Source: Chrysoporthe austroafricana (lineage: Eukaryota; Ascomycota; Sordariomycetes; Diaporthales; Cryphonectriaceae). Taken from it: DNA of 64,000 nucleotides. Shown piece after piece: positions 11,826 through 21,801 of the stretch; position 1 is the stretch's first letter, and every line of letters begins with the position of its first letter. Under the pieces are notes generated by a model. That model was not told where the DNA came from, did no database searches, and saw nothing but the letters and a program-made list of their open reading frames with translations. A program made the position numbers and the translations under genes. The stretch is taken from assembly GCA_001051155.2 (NCBI GenBank), contig JYIP02000002.1:999583-1063582 (forward strand), read 5' to 3'.

Positions 11826-12271
11826 CTCATCAAGACTGGAGTAAGTTGGGAGTATCTAGTAGAGGTCTTAGGAAAAGAAGCATGAGTTATGTTGAGTTTT
11901 GCGTTGGATATTTGGCATAATTCGTGCAATCTTCAGTTTATAGCCTACAAGGTAGTATCCCTATGTCCTTGAATGACACATAAGTCATATGTGTAGCAGC
12001 AATAATCACAAGTTGCTTTTCCTATGGCCGCTCTAATAAGGAACTTAATGATAGTGATCCCCAGTTACTAGGTTGGTACCTGTTATTAATTCTGGCCTCA
12101 GGCCAGTACAAATTCAATGAAGGTTTCACTCGGGGAAACCGTGTGGCTGAGGAAGCAAATCTGTGTAAGTTCGAGAATTTCCCAGGATTGATGCAGCGTA
12201 GTCTTGCTTTAGCCCAAGTTTGGTCTAGGTTCCAAGGAAAAAACTCCGTTAGTGTGTGTTCTCGAGTTAGG

Positions 12272-12311
12272 GAAAAGAAAAAAGAAAAGAAAAGAAAAGA
12301 AAAGAAAAGAA
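12272..12311. repeat. AAAAG microsatellite
   Basis: Purine-only run of imperfect AAAAG units. Confidence 0.9.
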
Positions 12312-12689
12312 TAGCTTTGAAGCTCTCAACTTGACCTTATAAGTCAGCGGCTAAATCAAAAAGCCAGTTGCATGCCTTCTGCTTATATAGTTACCTTTGT
12401 AATGAGTGTTTATTGTCTTCACAATCCTGGACAATCACTCAGAGCCGCTGACATATACCTTCACTCATTGAGTCAGTGCCATTTCATTAAGGAAAGGCGT
12501 CTGCATTGGCTGTTCGATATTCAGGAAGAGAACACTAAGGCTACGAGGACCGGGACGGACTAGCAGTCTCGGTCTATCATACTGCCTGATTCGGGGAAAT
12601 CCTCAGCCTTAGCGGCCTAGAGGTAGCACCCATCAATAGCATCGTAGCGAAATTTGCTAATAAGACCCTGGCGACCAAGAAGGCGGACG

Positions 12690-13030
12690 GGATCGGAGCT
12701 CTCAACGTGGCTCGGGGAGATGGCTAGGAGAAAACGTGTTATTAAACGACTGCGGCAAGGAAGGCCATATCAAACGTAAATTCTGTAAGGCTGCGGAGCT
12801 TACGACCCGAACTATATCAGTACTAAGTGCAGCAACAATAACAGCGGTGGAAATAAACAAGGAAAAGGCGGCAGAAGGTGAGGTGACCATAGAGTGTACT
12901 ACAGGAATACAGGTAGCCAATCAAGCCGCCATGAAACTGAGCCTTTTCCTCCGCCAAGTTATGTACACTTTATGGGCAGACCAACCAGCTGTGCGACGCC
13001 TGCCCGGAGACCTGACAACGAACATGTGAT
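12690..13030 (+). pseudogene. Degenerate retrotransposon gag fragment (zinc knuckle)
   Basis: Around 12723-12800 the translation passes through EKTCY in one frame and CGKEGHIKR in the next. Together these recall the CCHC zinc knuckle (C-x2-C-x4-H-x4-C) of retroelement Gag nucleocapsids, interrupted by a stop and frameshift. Just downstream, one frame reads CSNNNSGGNKQGKGGRR, a low-complexity basic tail common after such knuckles, then stops. No protease, reverse transcriptase, integrase or LTRs were identified, so this is a small decayed piece. The reading is mine by eye and remains tentative. Confidence 0.4.
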
Positions 13031-13791
13031 ATCTCGACCGACGCTTGGTCAGCCCAGACGAGGCTGAGAGCCAAGCAAACGAGCGGCTATATCATCTAGC
13101 TGAACCCCGGATCGCTCAAGATGGCGCAGTAGCCATGATAAACTAGAAATACAACAGCAATCATACTATTATCCCTTCCAAGCGTGGAGTCTATTTCTGC
13201 CTTCTCAGCATCGTTTCATGCTACACAGAAAACATCTAATTTTGTCGTGCATAAAGCATAACATAATTATTGCAATAGCTACAGGTCTCAGGTATAAGCT
13301 TGTAAAGTATATAAAGCCATTTCCTCGTCTTCAAGTCAACCTTCCCCTCTCCTGACATTTATGCCTCAACAATTTAGGCTATGAGTGTACCCTGTCTACA
13401 GAAGTCCGAGGTGCCACATTCTTTGCAGTGCTCAGATCGAAACGCACTTTTCCATTTCTAATGCAATCTGCTCATTATTGCCGTGCCTGCTGATCCAACC
13501 CGGCCTAGAAATCTGTCCAGGCGTGTTTCTGACTTCATTCATTTTGACGCCAATCTGCCTACTGCGTCGTCGAAACGTCATCAAGTATGCAATGTCGCTG
13601 GAATGGATGGAAATTATCGAGATCAAGCCACACTATCGACGAGAACGGAAGTAACGCTGCCACACTCGTCATTGGATCAGATGCAGTGATGCCTGATTGG
13701 GCTAGTGGCTTCGTAGGACGTACAGTAAGAACTCGTTTCTCGTGCTTGTACTATGTAATTACTTCATCGACATCCGAGGTCTGTTGAATCG

Positions 13792-13813
13792 ATCTCTCTC
13801 TCTCTTTCTCTCT
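13792..13813. repeat. CT microsatellite
   Basis: Short CT/TC run with one TTT interruption. Confidence 0.85.
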
Positions 13814-14314
13814 GATTAATTCATGACAAGCTGAGATGCAGCATTGCTATCGAAACATCTTTGCTCAACTATTTCGCGCTTTATTTGCGTCTAACTCTGC
13901 ACTTGAATATCGTTACTAGCGCGGCTGAATGGTGACGCATGCATGTGGTCCTTTGTCCACGCGAGCTATCAGATGCTTACTAGTAAGCAGTGGCAAGGCA
14001 GTGTTATAGGTTACTCAACGGGCTGGAACTGGCAGGGTCTTGGTGCCACAGAAAAGGGACCGAGCATCCGGATGCGGTGCAGCTGCAGGGTCCACCACAC
14101 GAGATTACCATTGCGCCAGGCTTTCAGGGGATAGTTGACCGCTTGAATTATAACAGCCTCTCACCGTCAATCCCGGACCAACAAGGAACCTCGCGAGGAG
14201 TCCAATCAACAAGGGCAATAGAGTGGCTGATTAAGGGCAAGCGGCTGACCGTCAGAAGCCACCTCGCTGGGGTGTAAGCAAGTAGTGCGAAAGGTGATGA
14301 AATTCAAGAAGGCA

Positions 14315-14320
14315 TATAAA
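14315..14320 (+). promoter_or_regulatory. TATA box of the F-box gene
   Basis: TATAAA 75 bp upstream of the ATG at 14390. Confidence 0.5.
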
Positions 14321-14389
14321 TGTGAGCCCACGCAGTAAGGCGTTTCTTTCAAGCCACATTTCCTCCTCGACAAATGCACAAATCTCACC

Positions 14390-15040
14390 ATGGAGCGTAC
14401 TCTAGCGACCGTGGAGCTCCTTGAGCTGATCCTCCTGAAACTCGATCTTCGAACGATACTCACGTCTGCTATTCGTGTCTGTCACGATTGGAACAATGTC
14501 ATCCGAGACTCCCCGAAACTCCAGACATTGCTGTTCTTTCGAGCGGAAAGGCCGGCACCAGGCAGTCAAGGCTGCCACACAGACATCCGTACAAATCCAG
14601 TGGTCGACGACAAGCTAAACCATCTCATGGCTACTCTACCCGGTGTTTCGTATCCACCACAAGTCAACATATTCCTTCGCCCCGAGGCTAGCTGGCGTAA
14701 AATGCTGGTCCAACAACCACCACCTACAAAGATGGGAGTGTGGAGGATAGATACGGGATGTTTCCTTGAGGAAGGATTCAAAAACACAATAGAAACCTTG
14801 GATCTTGACGAGACAGGAGGTCTTCGTATGGAGTCACTCGTCGAATACGGCCGATCGATGAAACCAGGCTACACTTATACTCTATATTCTGGTGAAGAAG
14901 GCAGAAAGCGGTTAGACAAGGAGAGAAGGTCGCTGTTCATACTAAAAGCTGGAAGTTCCGAACGAGATTCAATCTTGAACATGTGGAAGGAGTCCGACCT
15001 CGTAGTGAAGCTGTCCAGGTGGTCACAGACAAGGGATTGA
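14390..15040 (+). CDS. F-box-like protein
   Basis: Single exon of 216 residues; the ATG has an ideal CACCATGG context and a TATA box upstream. The first ~45 residues match the F-box pattern of the large, fast-evolving ascomycete family (LATVELLELILLKLDLRTIL, then AIRVCHDWNNVIRDSPKLQ). F-box proteins dock onto Skp1 in SCF ubiquitin ligases and select substrates. The remainder (KLQTLLFFRAERP; PQVNIFLRPEASWRKML) follows the same family pattern but has no recognisable substrate-binding repeat. Family call good; target unknown. Confidence 0.75.
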   Translation: MERTLATVELLELILLKLDLRTILTSAIRVCHDWNNVIRDSPKLQTLLFFRAERPAPGSQGCHTDIRTNPVVDDKLNHLMATLPGVSYPPQVNIFLRPEASWRKMLVQQPPPTKMGVWRIDTGCFLEEGFKNTIETLDLDETGGLRMESLVEYGRSMKPGYTYTLYSGEEGRKRLDKERRSLFILKAGSSERDSILNMWKESDLVVKLSRWSQTRD

Positions 15041-16139
15041 AGCTGACCACTTGAATGGCACATCGGAAATCAAAGCTAGGGCACCATCATCAGAAAAACT
15101 CATCGAGTAGGGATATTTAATATGGATAGGTATACTTCATAATTTTAATCAAGTGAGAAACCTGAAAGAGCATATTCGTGAGAGTGCTGGGTCCCGGAGC
15201 ACTTTGTGAAGACCTTGCTGCCGGATCATGGAACTCCCGCAAGCAAATGCTGAGATCCAGTTATTTATGCGTATGAAATAGTTCAGAAATGGTTTAAGTC
15301 ACGATAGGTATGCTAATATTTTCAGGCTGCGTGCCGTACCGCATCATGGTCGCTACTGTTCTTTAATATTACACGGTAGTTACATTCGCTTTTCTTGGAA
15401 GAGTCTTCTTGACGCTGTCATGAGGTTCCTTTCTGCTCATGCATCTCTTCGTCTCCAATGATATCTTCTCATCCGTTGCCTTAAGTTTCGTTTATATCTT
15501 ATCCTCTTCCTCCTTGGTCCTCTTCAGATTGAAAAGCAGACAACAAAAGAGAGGGAGAATGTTATGGTTGGATTTCACAATGTTGTTCTTAATCGCAGTG
15601 TTCTGAGCGCTGAAGGGCAGCTACGCATTAGGACATATCTCAAAGATTGGACTGATTGTAGTTTCCATTCCATATTATTTCTTCAGCGTACTGTACACTG
15701 TGTTGTAACCGGAGGAGAAACAAGTAAAAGGGGGGTGGGGGATGTGCATTACATAAGCCGACACTCGACGTCCTGTCATCAAGTGTACTGCCGTACAGGA
15801 TGTTGAGCTTAACCTTGCTTGCACTTGACACCTATTTGCTCTGGTCAGCTATGATTAGACCGAGTCACGAAATTGTTGCACTCAGCTAGTAAGGAACGGA
15901 GTAGCTAGTCACAGCAGAGATTCCGCCGCCAACTCTCACTTTCCACCATCAGCAGGCACCAACTGCAGCCTGATCGACCCCGCGTCACGGGCATGAACGC
16001 CCACTGTGTAACCGGAACTTTCCCTCTCTTCATTCTTAAGAGAACGCGCACGTATTTTTACCACACGAACCTTCCTTCTGCAAGCTTTCATGCTCATCGC
16101 CTGTTTTGGAGCTATCCAGCTTCCAGCCCATCTCAAGCC
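15041..16139. other. Intergenic spacer and sirtuin 5' region
   Basis: No convincing gene before about 15.9 kb. From 15993 an in-frame ATG extends the sirtuin frame by 49 codons (see the sirtuin entry and the findings), so the last ~150 bp may be coding. Confidence 0.5.
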
Positions 16140-17063
16140 ATGGCGCCAAGCTCGTCTGTCGAGGACTTCCAAAATCTCATCAAGTCCAGTGACCGCATTC
16201 TCGCCCTCTGCGGCGCCGGACTATCAGCAGCATCTGGTCTGCCAACATTCCGTGGCGCCGGCGGCCTCTGGCGCAACCATGACGCCACATCGCTTGCCAC
16301 GCCCGACGCCTTCGAGGAGGACCCGGCTCTGGTGTGGCTTTTCTATGCCTGGCGCCGACACTTGGCCTTGAAGGCAGAGCCGAACGCCGGGCACTACGCA
16401 CTTGCCGAACTGGCCAAGAAGAAGGAAAACTTCCTGTGTCTCACTCAGAATGTCGATGGTAAGGATGACAAGCCACGGCGCGCCGTAATCCTGACTAACT
16501 GACATTGTCAAGGCCTTTCCCCCAGAGCGGGTCACCCGCCGGAGAAACTACGTCTGCTGCATGGCAGCCTCTTCGATATCAAATGCTTCGACGAGTGCGG
16601 TCATATCGAGAGGAATAACTTTAAAGATCCTCTCTGCCCAGCGCTGGAGCCAGCCTCGACCGTCAACACCCCGGCAGACCAAGGCCTGCCCCTGCTGGAC
16701 CCCAACATCCCGGTTCCCAAGATCGACGTCCAGAACGACCTGCCTCACTGTCCGAGATGCAAGGACGCACTGCTCCGTCCCGGCGTCGTCTGGTTTGGCG
16801 AGGGGCTCGACAAAGACATGTTGAGCGAGATCGACCTGTGGGTCTGGCAGGCACGCATCGATTTGATGCTTGTCATCGGGACGGGGGCGCAGGTGTACCC
16901 AGCGGCTGGTTACATCAATCAGGCGAAGAAGGGCCAGGGTGCTCGCGTGGCAGTGATCAACCCAGATCCTGAATCAGCCCGGGGATTAGGCGATAAAGAT
17001 TTCTTCTTCCAAAGTGATGCTGCTGAAATTCTGCCACAACTATTTTCAAAAGTCATTGGATGA
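16140..17063 (+). CDS. SIRT5-type (class III) NAD-dependent protein deacylase
   Basis: Exons 16140-16458 and 16513-17063, joined over a 54-nt intron, give 289 residues. Sirtuins use NAD to strip acyl groups from lysine. Visible: the NAD-binding CGAGLSAASGLPTFRG (~24-39), TQNVDGLSPRAG created across the intron, catalytic His123 in RLLHGS, zinc cysteines KCFDEC and CPRC, LLRPGVVWFGE, and GTGAQVYPAA. The class III hallmark Y-x-x-R is present as FYAWRR (Tyr69, Arg72), followed by EPNAGH as in SIRT5. In SIRT5 this pair binds succinyl and malonyl groups, so desuccinylase/demalonylase activity is the best prediction. An in-frame ATG at 15993 would add 49 residues rich in Arg/Lys and free of acidic residues, like a mitochondrial presequence. 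Confidence 0.93.
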
Positions 17064-17274
17064 TTCCAAGGAATCTGGAGCGTATCCACGCTGCACACCG
17101 CGAACCCTCCCTTCTGTTGGGATTGCTTCCGGTAGGGTTACGGTGGAGGCCGTTGTCCGATTTAAAGATTGCTTTTTTAGATTATAATTATAAATTACCA
17201 TATGGAAATTACTACGCGATGTTGTTCTCCGCCACAAAGACCGTCACACCGCTCGCGTGGAATAACATAGCATG

Positions 17275-19093
17275 TTATTGAGATGCTCCATCCAGACCTT
17301 TGATCAGCTCTGCGCCTCTCTCGCCTGCGACCATGACCCCGAATTGCGGGTTGACGGTCAGCGGTGCCAGAATGCTCGCGTCGATCACATGTAGGTTGTC
17401 CATCTGGAGCACACGTGTCGAATTGTCAACGCACTTCCCGATGCGGCAGCTCGAGCTCCAGTGCTGGACTGAGCCGACCGCATACTTTGATGGGGTCGTG
17501 ATGTATGTCTTGATCTCCTCCACAGTGGCATTCTGTGGGATATTCAGGGGTTCCAACCCCGAGTCACTCTTGCCCAGAGCCGAGAAGATATCGAAGATGA
17601 ATTGTGCCAGATCCTGTGCGTCGCGACCTGCGGCATCTGAGTAGTAAACTCCGTCGCTGGGACCTGGGATGAACTTGCCATCTTTGTTGTTCTGGTTGAG
17701 GACGACATGCCCTGTGGAAAGCATTCCTGATGTGCCGTACACATTGAGGGTGATGGTGCTATCGTTGGTGAAGTCAAATGAGCCAGCTGTGCCAATTGTG
17801 CCTTGAAGACCCGAGGGAGGACTATCTGTATGGTTGATATATGTCCAGAACACCGAAGTCTGCCCCGCAAATGAGTACGGACCAGAGCGGTTGTTGAGGT
17901 AAAGATTGCAGTCCGACGCGACGGGTGATTCGTAAGAGTATGTGTACGACTGCACGGACGGGCTGCTCAATTCGATAAATGTGTTCGGGTTATCGAAAAG
18001 GCCGCTGCCGACATCGCTATTGTTGACCCACGACGATGGCGTCAGGGAAGGATCGAGAGCGCCGGCTTGAGCCATGGTCGCGAGAACGTCGGCTGGACCG
18101 ATTCCAGAATGCATCAACAGGGAGGGGCTGAAGATCGCACCACCACTGAACACGACACGCCCAGTCGAAGCCAGGTCGATGGTCACATTGACCCCGTCTA
18201 CGGTTGCCAACACGCCCGTCGCGCGTGAGCCGATCCTGACAGCCCGAATGACGGTGACATTGCTCCTCAGCAGAAAGTTCTCTCGCGACAGTGCCGACTG
18301 TAGGTACGTCGTGACCGGCCCACCTCTCTGGCCGTTGTTGTAGTCATACTCGGTATGGCCGAAGACTGCGTACTTCCGATCCACCTGCTGATTAATGTCG
18401 ACCTCCGCGTAGCCGGCCCCGTCTACCAACCAACTCCGGGCAGCGTCGTAACCCGACTGCTCATGAAACTGGCCGTCTTGTGAGGTGACTTCAATCGACG
18501 GCTGGCGCTCGTACAGACGTTGGATAGAAGGCGCAACGTCCGAAGCCTTCCATCCGTCAGGGTGGAAATTGTCCCAATCCGAGGACGGTGGCTCGAAGAA
18601 CAGGCCTGCATTGATGGAAGAGGAGCCACCGATGTTGCAGCCGCCGTATGCCGAGTACCGTTCGTTGCACATCAGGGTATTGGAACCCGTGGCAAAGATG
18701 GTCGAGTCTGCTCGCTGGCTTGTCAGCTCTCATCGGTGTAGTTCCTTATGCCCACCCAAGCAGGAGGTTCAGGAGTCAAGCAAGGCGCAGGGCTTTCGAC
18801 TTACACAGCCCAGGCACATCGACACGGCTAAGTTCGGTTCCGTTCAGCCAGCCAGGTCTTTCCCTCCCACCGGTGATCCCATAAGAAGGTCCGCCTTGCT
18901 CCAACAAGAGCGTCTTCCCGCCAGTCTCACTCAGCCTGTCTGCCACAATAATCCCCGCCGGGCCGGCGCCAACGACGATGTAGTCGTAGGTATCCGTGGT
19001 CCAGTCACCGACATCGACGTCGACTAGCGGGGCCGCCAGCACGGCCTGGAGCAGCAAAGTTGAAGCTGCTGCAATCGATAATGTTCCCCTCAT
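17275..19093 (-). CDS. Secreted GMC oxidoreductase, cellobiose-dehydrogenase-like flavodomain
   Basis: Exons 18805-19093 and 17275-18707 join over a 97-nt intron (GTAAGT/CAG) to give 573 residues. A signal peptide (TLSIAAASTLLLQAVLAAP) precedes the FAD-binding DYIVVGAGPAGIIVADRL. The GMC flavin loop YGGCNIGGSSSINAG follows, and the C-terminus carries the active-site pair: His in VQHWSSSCRIG and Asn in NPQFGVMVAGERGAE. A His/Asn pair and the WLNGTELSRVDVPGL segment point to the AA3_1 (cellobiose dehydrogenase) branch rather than aryl-alcohol oxidases, but no cytochrome or cellulose-binding domain is attached. Many N-glycosylation sites fit secretion. Likely role: oxidising extracellular sugars and feeding electrons to acceptors or peroxide. 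Substrate uncertain. Confidence 0.85.
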
Positions 19094-21801
19094 TGTGATT
19101 GATGGTGGTTGTCCGCAGCTGGAAGGCACTACAGGGAAGTGCAACAGCAGACGTGCGGTGCATTATTAATAGTTGGCGATGGGCTAGTTGCAGGACGACG
19201 GAATGATTTAAGCTTCTATTAGGCTCTTGGCTAACCGCATGCGTTGTTGTCGAACAGGAGCGCTGAGCACCGGATTAGAAGAGTGGGCGCTGCGTCGTAT
19301 AATGAGATGAGCTGCGGGTCGGTGGGGTTTGCTCAGCCCAGCAGGGCGTTGCACAGGGAAGACTCATCGGGCGCAGATAGCCACAGAGCGGATTCGGTAG
19401 GGCATGTGGCTCAGCAGGATATATACATTGATCCCAGGGTTATTCTCGACTTCATTTCAGTCGGCGATAACCGCTTTCTCTCTGTCGCAACGTTACTGAA
19501 GATTCGGGAGGTAAGGGGAAATGGGAGGGGCGAGCGGGTTACCTGTCGTCATTAAGACAACGAGTCAGACACTCCATGTCTTAGCCCACACGGATAGCTG
19601 CTACAAAGTGATTCTTTGAGTTGATTTATGGTGATTGATGAACTTTCGCTTTCTGGAATGATGTCGAAACACTTCTTAGGCAAGGAGGTTGTGAGATCTC
19701 GATAAGTTGGTCGCAATTTCTTGAGCGCCTGCGACATCTCTCTCATCTAAATGTCAACAATCTCCTAGCCTCAATTTCCATAAACCTTTCCTGGCCCCGG
19801 TCGCTTCGGAATGTGCAGTGGAACCAACTGTAGATCTTTCGCAGGTTGTACGGAGCGCTTTCTTGCAGCACCACCCTCTCGTTCTTGTCTCGTAATGGAG
19901 CTGGAGGGAATTGTGCAGTGCGAGGCATGGTGCTGAAGGCTGAGCTTCTGTGGTCATAAGCGACGACTCCAATAGCAAGACAAGGTAGCAGAGTCCCATG
20001 TCGTTGTCGCTCTCGCCCGGTCAGCAATAGGAGATGCAATTGCCTTTATGGCCGCATGGACGCCTGCCACGGCGGCCGCACCGAGCGTGGGTCCTAGAAC
20101 GCATTATATAGGGATCCCAGGGACGCACTGGTTGTTGACAAGGGCATGGCCAAGGGTACTAGTCGGATAGACATATTGTCCATTATCTGCTGAGCTCAGT
20201 TCTTTGATATTCTTCTTGAGTTCATGAAGAATCTTGACTTATGCCATGATGACACGCAAGTGGTTGCAGTCGCGGTCTCCACAGCGCCAAAGAGACCGGT
20301 ATCAAACGACACTTCACCAAGGAAGCCTTGGTCCTTCTTTTCGTCACCAATTTTCTCGGCATCGGTATCTAGTCACTCGTCTTCTCAGCGTTGCTGGCCG
20401 CGTCACCGGTCCGCTCAGCATCCTTCATGGCCACTATGCAGAAAATCAGAGATGGGTTGTATCTTGCCGAATTTGGTGCGCGTAGTCGTGTTTCTTACAA
20501 GTTGACATCAGCCAGTTTTCCAAGATTGTCTGTCGTTGTCTAGGTTAGGACTGCCATGTCGACCTCGTAGCCGGCGCTAGTCTCACCTGTCGGTTACCCG
20601 AATGCAGTCCATATAAACTTCTTTTGGCGATGACCTCACTTCGTGATCTTTCAGCTGAAATATGAGCCAATATTTTCGGACTTGTACTCGGACGTGCCCT
20701 TTGATAGAGTTCCTGAACATCTTTCCTCCCTTGGCATGTGCTGTCTTGCTTATAAGAGGACAAATTCGACCATGTTAGCTATACTTGGAGGTAGCACGAG
20801 CGTACTCTTTGCACTCTGTAGTCGATATGGATTTTCTACACAGTACTGCGGGGTGGCAGCGCGAGGCAGCGGGGAGCAATTTGCTTAAGGCCTGAGGTAC
20901 ATAGCAATGGGAAGTCTTGGGCCTGTGGTAGCCCATGACCATCCCGACGCTAGAAGTGTCAAGAGGTCACAGTGGTTGTAGCATGGACCTAGACAAGGCA
21001 GACGGGGAGATAGGTGGTTTTGTAATACGTCTTTTATTCTCATCAGGCCCTGAGATTGGGAAAGACGGGCTGTGCCCGAAAGTCAGGAGGTCAAGGTCGA
21101 GTAATAAATTTGAATCATTGTGCCACTCATTGTATCTTGTGGCGGTCATTTGCTTCACTGGAATGTTTTTAAGGTGAGGGGAAGCTGAGGGAAAGCTGAG
21201 GATAAAAAGCATGTAGTGAATCAGGAAAAGCGAGGTCGAACTGAGGCCACTCACCAATCTTCTGCGAAAGCGCATGAAAATGCCGCACATTACATAAGCA
21301 GTGCCTCGCAACAATTGTCTAGCGCCACCTCCCCGGCTCCCCCGCGCCCTTGCGAATTTTGGGGAGGGACATTTTGCACACTGATCAATTTTTCCACTGA
21401 GCTAACAATGCACCGAGCTACGAACTTCTCCAGCTCTCGCAACTTTGCATCGCCAGACTCTCCTGCAACCAGAACCAAACCCACACCTATCCAACCATCA
21501 TCACCCAATGGCATTACACCCTTTCGCCCTTAATAAGGACGTCTCCATCGTGCAGCACCTCACAATTTTTGATTGATCGTAATCAACCAGAAACCCATTC
21601 CTGACGCCCTGCCGTCGTCACCAGGCAGCGGTTGGCAGGATCAGATCCTCAGCCAATCCATCAAAGCGGTGACTCAGCCCGAGCGGCCGAGCTGCACTTG
21701 AAGCCATCGGCACGCAGGCCCTCTCACCCATCATTCTCCTCCCTCATCTTCATCTCTGGAAGACAATACCATCGCCTCTCAACAACAGCGGTTTTATCAC
21801 C
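19094..21801. other. Intergenic spacer between divergent genes
   Basis: 2.7 kb between the starts of the GMC gene (minus) and BRF1 (plus). Reading frames are short and lack family motifs. No repeats or RNA genes were recognised. Confidence 0.5.

Larger units (their letters stand above)
9640..14389. other. Long gene-poor spacer
   Basis: This 4.7-kb stretch separates the phytase start from the F-box gene. It holds the phytase promoter, a tRNA-like fragment (11.8 kb), two microsatellites and a decayed retrotransposon gag piece (12.7 kb), listed separately. Parts are AT-richer than the flanking genes. No intact gene was recognised. Confidence 0.6.

Noticed and set aside
14390..19093. Secondary-metabolite or silencing cluster around the sirtuin and GMC genes
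   Set aside because: No synthase, transporter or pathway regulator nearby; the sirtuin is SIRT5-type, not the heterochromatin type.
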